Shown one piece after another: positions 58,046 through 64,000 of a stretch of 64,000 nucleotides of DNA (position 1 is the stretch's first letter; each line of letters starts with the position of its first letter). Below the pieces are notes generated by a model. It had not been told where the DNA came from. It worked only from the letters and a program-made list of their open reading frames with translations, and ran no database searches. The position numbers and the translations under genes were made by a program. Source of the stretch: an uncultured Eubacteriales bacterium (GTDB lineage Bacteria > Bacillota > Clostridia > Christensenellales > Aristaeellaceae); NCBI GenBank assembly GCA_900548145.1, contig URJB01000001.1, positions 262,628-326,627 on the forward strand, in the 5' to 3' direction.

Positions 58046-59671
58046 TTATACCGAAATTTCCGTCCCGTCCCTGAACACAAACACCAGCTTGTCCGGGTAG
58101 ACCCGAACCGTCTCTGTCAGACCCAGGAACATCCCTTCGTCAAAGGTCGCCGGCTGCTCCGACGCTCTCAGCCTGCCCATGAACGCCTGCAGCTTGTTTC
58201 TCTGCAGCAGCCTGTCCGCCTTTTTCGTTTTCATCTTCTCCATTTCTGCGTCCAGTCGGCTCAACTCGCCCTCCACCTCCTGGTACTGACGCTGGTATTC
58301 CTCCTGATCCTGTTCCTTCACGGCGTTCTCATGCACCATGACCGTCAGTTTCCGGAGCAAAACCTCTTTTTCCGCCGCAAGCCGGCAGAGCTGCTGTTCC
58401 AGCCCGGAGGTCTCCGCCAGAGCGGCTGAGAACTCGTCCGCCGCGCTCAGGATCTCCTCCCGTCTGGAAATCAGCCGGTTGACGGCTTCCACAAAGGCTT
58501 CCCGCAGTTCCTTCTCTTCCAGATGCCGGTTGGGGCAGGCATTCCCTTTCTGGGCGTACTTCCGGTTGCACCGCCAGATCACCTTGCGGTAGGGATCGTT
58601 GCTGTGCCACACCTTGCTGCCGAAGGTACCGCCGCAGCAGCCGCAAACCAGCCGGTCGGAAAACAGGCTCTTGGCGCTGGTGTGGCGGCTTCTGCCCTTT
58701 CGCCGCTTCATCTCCAGCTGTACCAGATCGAACACCTCCCGGCTGATAATCCCCGGATGGCTGTTCTCCACAAAGAATTGCGGCACCTCGCCCTCGTTGA
58801 CTTTGGCGGTTTTGGTAAGAAAATCCACCGTGAATGTCTTTTGCAGCAGCGCGTCGCCCTTGTATTTCTCGTTGGTCAGGATGGATTTCACCGTGCTGCC
58901 CGCCCACCGCTCCTTTCCGCCCGGCGTGGGGATCCGCTGCTTTGTCAGCAGCTCCGCGATGCCGGAGGGCGTCTGCCCGTCCAGAAACAGGCCGTAGATC
59001 TGCCGCACGGTTTCCGCTTCCTTTTCGTTCACTACCGGCGTTCCGTCCTCGCCCCGGTCGTAGCCCAGGAAACGGCTATAGGCCATGGATACCTTGCCGT
59101 CGGCGATGCGCCTGCGCCAGCCCCAGGTCACGTTCTCTGAAATGCTGCGGCTTTCTTCCTGGGCAAGGCTGGACATGATGGTGATCATCAGCTCTCCCTT
59201 GCTGTCCAGGGTGTCGATGTTCTCCTTTTCAAACGTAACCCCGATCCCTTTTTCCTTCAGCTTCCGGATGGTGGTCAGGCTGTCCACCGTGTTCCGGGCG
59301 AAGCGGCTGACGCTCTTGGTAATGATCCGGTCGATCTTCCCAGCCAGCGCATCCGCGATCAGCCGGTTAAAGCCCTCCCGACGGGCGGTGGAGGTGGCCG
59401 AAATGCCGTCATCCGTATACAGGCCCGCGTATTCCCACTCCGGGTTGTTCCGGATCAGGCTGCCGTAATAGTCGCACTGGGCCTCGAAGGAAGTCTCCTG
59501 CTCCTCCTGATCGGTACTGACCCGGGCGTAAGCGGCCACCCGGGGCTTCCGTACCGGCTGCAGGGGGACTGCGGCACAGGCCTGCATCCTGGCCGGGATG
59601 GCGGTGACCTTCCGCCCGTCCGGCATGACCCGGACGGCTTCCGGAGGGGCGGCTGTCATGAACTGTGTCAT
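58046..59671 (-). CDS. Large serine recombinase
   Basis: 541 residues. PRVAAYARVSTDQEEQETSFEAQCDYY holds the catalytic Ser52 of the resolvase fold; IDRIITKSVSRFARNTVDSL and SSLAQEESRSISENVTWGWRRRIADGK follow. Next is a recombinase domain (RQIYGLFLDGQTPSGIAELLTKQRIPTPGG), a zinc-ribbon (CGCCGGTFGS...CPNR), a coiled coil (about 410-510) and a C-terminal beta strand (RVYPDKLVFVFRDGTEISV). It is a large serine recombinase for site-specific excision/integration. Its ATG overlaps the upstream recombinase gene by four bases. Confidence 0.93.
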   Translation of the reverse strand: MTQFMTAAPPEAVRVMPDGRKVTAIPARMQACAAVPLQPVRKPRVAAYARVSTDQEEQETSFEAQCDYYGSLIRNNPEWEYAGLYTDDGISATSTARREGFNRLIADALAGKIDRIITKSVSRFARNTVDSLTTIRKLKEKGIGVTFEKENIDTLDSKGELMITIMSSLAQEESRSISENVTWGWRRRIADGKVSMAYSRFLGYDRGEDGTPVVNEKEAETVRQIYGLFLDGQTPSGIAELLTKQRIPTPGGKERWAGSTVKSILTNEKYKGDALLQKTFTVDFLTKTAKVNEGEVPQFFVENSHPGIISREVFDLVQLEMKRRKGRSRHTSAKSLFSDRLVCGCCGGTFGSKVWHSNDPYRKVIWRCNRKYAQKGNACPNRHLEEKELREAFVEAVNRLISRREEILSAADEFSAALAETSGLEQQLCRLAAEKEVLLRKLTVMVHENAVKEQDQEEYQRQYQEVEGELSRLDAEMEKMKTKKADRLLQRNKLQAFMGRLRASEQPATFDEGMFLGLTETVRVYPDKLVFVFRDGTEISV

Positions 59672-60975
59672 CCCTGGTTTCCTCCCTTCTTCCGTTTCAG
59701 GTTATGGAGCCGGGCCTGTTCCCGCATCTCCTCCGTCCAGCTTTCGGACCGGGAGCGGTCCTTCCAGACCCTTTTCGCTTCCCGCCCGTCCTGAAAAACA
59801 AAGACCAGATGATTGTCCTTCGGTACCCGGATCTCCTTCAGAACCGTCAGAGCTTCTTCCGTGATCTCTTTTACCCCAAGCGCTTCCTCTGTGATTCGAT
59901 ACAAAGTCTCCTCGGGGATCTGCTTGGCCGGGCAGAAGGCCTTGCCCCTTTGCAGATAAGTCCGGCACTGCCAGGTGATGCGGGATACGTTGGTCCTGCG
60001 CCGGTAATGCTGTCCGCAGCAGCCGCAGACGATCCGACCGGAAAAGGGATACCGGGCGGTGGCAGGCTTCTGCACGTTGGTCTTTTCCCGGTTTGCCTGC
60101 AGCGTTTGCCGGGCCAGGGCATAGGTCTCCCGCTCAATGATGGCCGGGTGGGAATCCTGCACATAATACTGTGGCAGCTGCCCCCGGTTCACCACCTTCT
60201 TCTTGGTCAGATGATCCGCGCAGAAGGTTTTCTGCAACAGGGCGTCGCCCATGTACTTTTCGTTGGTCAGCATCGTGCGGATCAGGGAGGAAGACCACCG
60301 GCCGCCCAGCCGGCAGGGTATCCGCTCTTTCCTCAGGGCTTCCGCAATCAGGCTGCTGCCCAGGCCGTGGGTGTAGTCGTGGAAGATCCTGCGCACCACG
60401 GCGGCCTCCTCCGGGTCGACAACGATGCGTCCCTTTTCGTTGCGGTAGCCGTAGAGAAGCATCAGGTTCATGGGCCTGCCCTCGGAGAAGTCCTTGCGCA
60501 CCCGCCACTTGCAGTTCTCGGATACGCTCCGGCTTTCCTCCTGGGCGAAGGAAGCGAGGAAGGAAAGCATCAGCTCTCCGTCCCCGCTCAGGGTATCCAG
60601 CCGTTCCTTTTCAAAGAACACGGCGATCCCGCGCTCCTTCAGCTCCCGGGCCGTTTCCAGCAGGGTGACGGTGTTCCGGGCGAAGCGGCTCACCGACTTG
60701 GTCAGGATCCGGTCGATCTTTCCGGCCCGGCAGTCCGCCAGCAGCCGCTGAAACTCCGGCCGCTCACCCCTGGTGCCGGTGTAGTCCGCATCCGCATAAC
60801 AGCCTGCGTAGGTCCAGCCGGGATGCTTCTGGATCATCTGGCTGTAATAGCTGATCTGCCGGGACAGGGAATGGAGCATGGCGTCCTTGCCGGAGGAAAC
60901 CCGGGCGTAGGCGGCCACCCGGAGCAGCCGGGGCCGCGGCGCAGGGGCTGCCAGGGAATGAATCACTTTTTCCAT
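59668..60975 (-). CDS. Second large serine recombinase
   Basis: 435 residues, AAAGGAGG upstream. LLRVAAYARVSSGKDAMLHSLSRQISYY has the catalytic Ser27; IDRILTKSVSRFARNTVTLL, SFAQEESRSVSENCKWRVRKDF, the recombinase domain and a zinc ribbon (CGCCGQHYRRR) follow; it lacks the long coiled coil of its neighbour and ends after VFVFQDGREAKRVW. Two diverged recombinases co-translated from one message suggest a heteromeric enzyme. Confidence 0.92.
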   Translation of the reverse strand: MEKVIHSLAAPAPRPRLLRVAAYARVSSGKDAMLHSLSRQISYYSQMIQKHPGWTYAGCYADADYTGTRGERPEFQRLLADCRAGKIDRILTKSVSRFARNTVTLLETARELKERGIAVFFEKERLDTLSGDGELMLSFLASFAQEESRSVSENCKWRVRKDFSEGRPMNLMLLYGYRNEKGRIVVDPEEAAVVRRIFHDYTHGLGSSLIAEALRKERIPCRLGGRWSSSLIRTMLTNEKYMGDALLQKTFCADHLTKKKVVNRGQLPQYYVQDSHPAIIERETYALARQTLQANREKTNVQKPATARYPFSGRIVCGCCGQHYRRRTNVSRITWQCRTYLQRGKAFCPAKQIPEETLYRITEEALGVKEITEEALTVLKEIRVPKDNHLVFVFQDGREAKRVWKDRSRSESWTEEMREQARLHNLKRKKGGNQG

Positions 60976-61026
60976 CAGGCTTTTCGCCTCCTTTCCCGTC
61001 CATATTCCCTCTTATGAGGGGGACTA

Positions 61027-61647
61027 TCAAGCGTTATTTTGATACAAACCGCCCCATACGGGAGAGAATTTCCGCCGCAGAAACCTATCGATCTGCACAA
61101 ATTCCTTTGGTGTGACCAGCCCGTCCTCCCGCATTTGTCTGGCAATGGAGAGGACCGCCCGGTAGTTCAGTTCCCGCTCGAACTGCTCCTTCGTTAGCAG
61201 AGGAACGAGCGGTTCAGCCTTCTCCAGATGGGGAGTCTTTGCTTCTCTCTGCGGCGCAGACGGCGCGGCAGAACTGCCAAAGCGATGACGGATATAGCAG
61301 GCGTGGCTGCAGTACTTTCTGGAGGCGCTTCCGCCCGTCAGCAGCGCGCCGCACCCGGCGCAGTACCGGGGATCCTTGCCCAGCAGGTTATGCTTCCGCC
61401 AATAGGCGGTGCGGCAGGCCGGGCTGCAGAACAGACGCTCCCGTCTGCCGGGAAGCGGGTGAACAGGCGCGCCGCAGTTCCTGCATTGGGACGACGTACT
61501 CGTCTCAGTCCTGTCCTCCTGCGGAGTGTTCCTTCGGCAGAAGGTTTTGACGGTATCCGGGGAAAGTCCCAGCTTTTCGCCGATCTGGCGGTAGGTCATA
61601 TGCTGCTCCCGGTAGTAGAGGATCAGCGTCTTCTGTTCCTTTGTCAT
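61027..61647 (-). CDS. HTH/zinc-finger protein with SHOCT-like tail, recombinase cassette partner
   Basis: 206 residues from ATG 61647 (AAGGAAGG six bases upstream). LILYYREQHMTYRQIGEKLGLSPDTVKTFCRR is a sigma-70 region 4/HTH motif. Two Cys-rich clusters follow: CRNCGAPVH...FCSPACRTAYW and YCAGCGALL...YCSHACYIRH. The end, LLTKEQFERELNYRAVLSIARQMREDGLVTPKEFVQIDRFLRRKFSPVWG, matches the SHOCT-like domain common in clostridial mobile elements. It is the first gene of the cassette and likely binds the element ends or regulates the recombinases. Confidence 0.82.
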   Translation of the reverse strand: MTKEQKTLILYYREQHMTYRQIGEKLGLSPDTVKTFCRRNTPQEDRTETSTSSQCRNCGAPVHPLPGRRERLFCSPACRTAYWRKHNLLGKDPRYCAGCGALLTGGSASRKYCSHACYIRHRFGSSAAPSAPQREAKTPHLEKAEPLVPLLTKEQFERELNYRAVLSIARQMREDGLVTPKEFVQIDRFLRRKFSPVWGGLYQNNA

Positions 61648-61667
61648 GTCCGGCCTTCCTTTCCGAC

Positions 61668-61698
61668 GTAATGAAAAAGCGGAGGCCGAAGCCTCCGC
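61668..61698 (-). terminator. Terminator of rubredoxin gene
   Basis: GCGGAGGC (61679-61686) and GCCTCCGC (61691-61698) around a CGAA loop; followed by TTTTTCATT on the minus strand. Confidence 0.85.
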
Positions 61699-61768
61699 GC
61701 AGCTCACAATACCCAATCAATCATCCGAGCCGGGGAAATGCCCCGGATTCACAGAGCGTACGAAACGC

Positions 61769-61924
61769 TCACGCCACCTCAAAGCTGTCCTTGCCCACGC
61801 CGCACAGAGAACATTCAAAGTCCTCCGGCACATCGCTCCAGGGCGTAGCCGGAGCAATTCCTCTCTCCGAATAACCTTCACTCTCGTCATATGCCCAACC
61901 GCAAACACTGCATACATATTTCAT
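61769..61924 (-). CDS. Rubredoxin
   Basis: 51 residues from ATG 61924 (GGAGG eight bases upstream). MKYVCSVCGWAYDESEGY and FECSLCGVGKDSFEV supply the two CxxCG pairs that bind iron; the acidic residues and the PEDFEC segment are typical. A small electron carrier used for oxidative-stress reduction or by other redox enzymes. It is not linked functionally to the recombinase cassette; the terminator between them separates the units. Confidence 0.93.
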   Translation of the reverse strand: MKYVCSVCGWAYDESEGYSERGIAPATPWSDVPEDFECSLCGVGKDSFEVA

Positions 61925-62157
61925 GTTCCCATCCTCCTATTCATGTTTCTGTTCAGTCCAGGATCCTGCCATTTATTGAAACCGGCGCTGCCTGCCGCGG
62001 GATGAACTTTCCACCTCTTTGCAGTGATTTTTTCACCGTAGGCTTCATTTCTCCGCAGCAGGAAAGCTCCAGCCGGTAACATAATGGGTTCGCCCGACAG
62101 GGATTGGTTTGGCCTAAAGCAGAACGGCTCCTTTTCATCAGCTTTTCCTGTCGCAGA

Positions 62158-63883
62158 TCAAGGCTTATCGTCCAACAGCAGTTCGGGCTGTCCGCAGCCT
62201 TCCAATTCCAATATGAGAATCTCATTGACTCCTTCCGTCAGTCAGGGGCCGGGCAAATACAGGCTCTGCTGGGGGCCAACGTTCCAGTACCGACCAAGAC
62301 ACCTGCCGTTAACAAACGCAGCGCCCCTGATAAAGCCCGGCAGCTTTAGAAAGCTGTCCCTAGGCAGGCTCTGCACGAAGCAGCAGCGACCTGCCGTGGA
62401 AGGCGGGAATGTTTTTCCGGAAGGGAACGACCGACAGGTTTTCCAGCGTCAGCGGCCACATATCCCGATGGAACAGCCACGCGTTGCCCAAACGCACTCC
62501 TCTTGTGACGCCTTTTACATCGTCAATGTGTTCGCCGTAATTGACGCGGCCCATATTTTCCACCAGAATATCCAGATCCAGCCCTTCCCGGGGCACAGAA
62601 AGCGCCAGCGGACTCTGAATGTCGTTCCAGTACTGCACGGCGCGGAATTGCCCGTTCACAAAAATCAGCGCCCGGTCATGGGATCGGTCAATCCAGAGCG
62701 TTTTCTCTTCCCGAGGTCCTTCCACATGGGTGTGGTACAGTGTAAACCAGTACCCCTGACCCAGCAACTCCATGGGCAGCGGCGCGGCGTCGTGCACAGG
62801 ATCGGCGAGCAGATCGCGGCACGCCAGCAAATCGGCTCCGTCTGTGAAGGGAATGCGGCCATAGCGGATCTTCGGCTGCTCCGGGGGCAGACCCTCCAAA
62901 TCATCGCGTCCCGTCAACTCACGCCGGAACAGACGGTACTTTTCCGTGTAATCCCCCGTCTCGGTCAGCAAAGCCCCATAATCATAACTGGTCACGATGG
63001 GCTGATATCCCCTTTCATGGCTGGCACCGTTCATCCAGCCGAACGAGGAACCGCCATGAAACATATAGACGGATACATTCCCCCGGCGTCGAGACATTCC
63101 TGAAAGCGCTGTGCAACCAGCTCCGCCTCCGGCAGCTCCGTTTCCTCGTTCCAGCGGGAAAACCAGCCGTCCCGGAATTCCATGCACATCAGCGGCCCCT
63201 CAGGCTGATACTCCCGCAGATTCTGAAAGTTTTTCGCCGCGCAGGATCCAAAATTAACGGTTTTGAAAATGCCAGGCAGCGTGCCGCCGGTGAGCATGAA
63301 GCGTTCCCCGCCGTCGGAGGTAAACAGCGGCACCTCGACGCCGCGGCGCTCAATCCCCTCAGCAAGATATCGCAGATATTCATGATCGTTCCCATAGCTT
63401 CCGTATTCGTTTTCAATCTGCATCATCAGCACCGGCCCTCCATGCGTGGTCTGCAGGGGGACAAGGCGCGGGATCAGCTCATCGAAATAGCGGTCGACCG
63501 CCGCCAGATATGGGTGATTCATACAGCGCAGACGAAGCCCCGGCTTTTTCAGCAGCCACCAGGGCAATCCGCCCATTTCCCATTCCGCGCAGATATAGGG
63601 ACTCGGGCGCAAGAGCACGTGCAGCCCCAGCCTCTGCCAGCAATGCAGAAGCGGCGAAGTCCTTTTCACCCTCCCATTCAAAAACGCCTTCCTGCGGCTC
63701 GTGCAGATTCCAAGGGATATACGTCTCCACCGTATTGAACCCGTAGGCGCGCAGCTTTACAAGCCGATCCTCCCAATAAGCCCTGGGTACTCGGAAATAA
63801 TGGATTGCGCCGGACAGGATGCGCAGCGGTTTCCCTTCCAAATAAAAGCCGTCCTTTGTAATCAGCAGTTTCCTTTTTTGCAC
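62158..63883 (-). pseudogene. GH35 beta-galactosidase, broken by frameshifts and a stop
   Basis: A GTG at 63883 (GGAGGG upstream) opens a GH35 enzyme: RILSGAIHYFRVPRAYWEDRLVKLRAYGFNTVETYIPWNLHEPQEGVFEWEG. The frame then shifts near 63655 to LHCWQRLGLHVLLRPSPYICAEWEMGGLPWW, ENEYGSYGND (acid/base Glu) and MCMEFRDGWFSRW (nucleophile Glu); again near 63085 to SVYMFHGGSSFGWMNGA; and again near 62362 to FIRGAAFVNGRCLGRYW. TGA at 62242-62244 replaces an expected Trp in the LPGPWLTEG-type motif. Four lesions in all make it a pseudogene, unless assembly errors are present. Confidence 0.85.
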
Positions 63884-63902
63884 ACAAGCGCCCTCCTTTG
63901 GA

Positions 63903-63931
63903 TTGTGTCTACACGAGCAAAGTGGTATAAT
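63903..63931 (+). promoter_or_regulatory. Promoter of the gene at the right edge
   Basis: TTGTGT (63903-63908), 17-base spacer, TATAAT (63926-63931). Confidence 0.65.
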
Positions 63932-63960
63932 GGCACTATCACAGTAAAGAGGGTGTCGTC

Positions 63961-64000
63961 ATGGAGAAATCACAGCATCGGCATGATATTAGTGACAAAG
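63961..64000 (+). CDS. Start of a probable IS5-family transposase (partial)
   Basis: ATG at 63961 with AAAGAGGGTG upstream; only 13 codons are in the window (MEKSQHRHDISDK). RHDISD is the usual start of IS5-like transposases (helix-turn-helix before the DDE domain). Too little is visible for certainty. Confidence 0.4.
   Translation, partial: MEKSQHRHDISDK

Noticed and set aside
62084..63103. 339-codon plus-strand frame
   Set aside because: Antisense of the GH35 pseudogene; no SD and no motif.

Overview
This 64 kb window looks like chromosome of an anaerobic, endospore-forming member of the Clostridia (Bacillota). The evidence is a complete eight-gene spoIIIA operon, a PdaB-like deacetylase, a CotH-type coat kinase, a ferredoxin-linked branched-chain 2-oxoacid oxidoreductase, a rubredoxin, and strong GGAGG ribosome binding sites. 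GC is clearly above 50% across most of the window. TTG starts recur (positions 1311, 4297, 14561, 49201). The species cannot be named from sequence alone. Not all expected lipoproteins carry a lipobox.

Layout. 1-7045 (minus): a partial GlpA-like FAD enzyme, a marR-degV pair behind twin operators, then a five-gene operon (ECF S-component, coaX, hom, tcdA, GNAT). 7265-12549 (plus): an L,D-transpeptidase directly followed by spoIIIAA-AH. 12527-14451 (minus): a DUF1622 protein and a membrane glycosyltransferase. 14561-21094: hemW, then a set of genes (wbpB, wbpA, wbpE and, inverted and detached, wbpD) that together fit synthesis of UDP-2,3-diacetamido-2,3-dideoxyglucuronic acid. 21171-30590: a sugar-utilisation locus with a divergent AraC regulator and a seven-gene minus-strand operon (binding protein, two permeases, an unassigned 771-residue glycosidase-like protein, two TIM-barrel isomerases, a Gfo/Idh dehydrogenase). 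30845-36020: MATE pump, BltD-like acetyltransferase, a double-OB SSB paralogue with a PdaB-like deacetylase, and a Rieske-tailed FAD oxidase.

36283-41544: a large CotH kinase with lamin-tail domains, a 75-bp tandem repeat array, a DUF4956 membrane protein and a VTC-type polyphosphate polymerase-like protein. 41606-45680: MATE, GNAT, AraC and a Gfo/Idh enzyme. 45794-45878: tRNA-Leu(GAG). 46245-52130: DUF4300 protein, cytidylate-kinase-like protein, small alarmone synthetase, CoA-disulfide reductase with rhodanese tail plus an unlisted 51-residue membrane protein, and a TIM-barrel protein.

52240-64000 looks accessory or decaying. It holds a 2-oxoacid oxidoreductase operon behind a long attenuator-like leader; its vorA seems frameshifted and the usual gamma-subunit gene is missing. 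Next come a putative caspase-like SH3 protein, a three-gene serine-recombinase cassette, a rubredoxin, a GH35 beta-galactosidase broken by several frameshifts and a stop, and the first codons of a probable transposase. Candidates most worth following: the CotH/DUF4956/VTC group with its repeat array, the vor leader and broken operon, the caspase-like protein beside the recombinase cassette, and the 771-residue enzyme.
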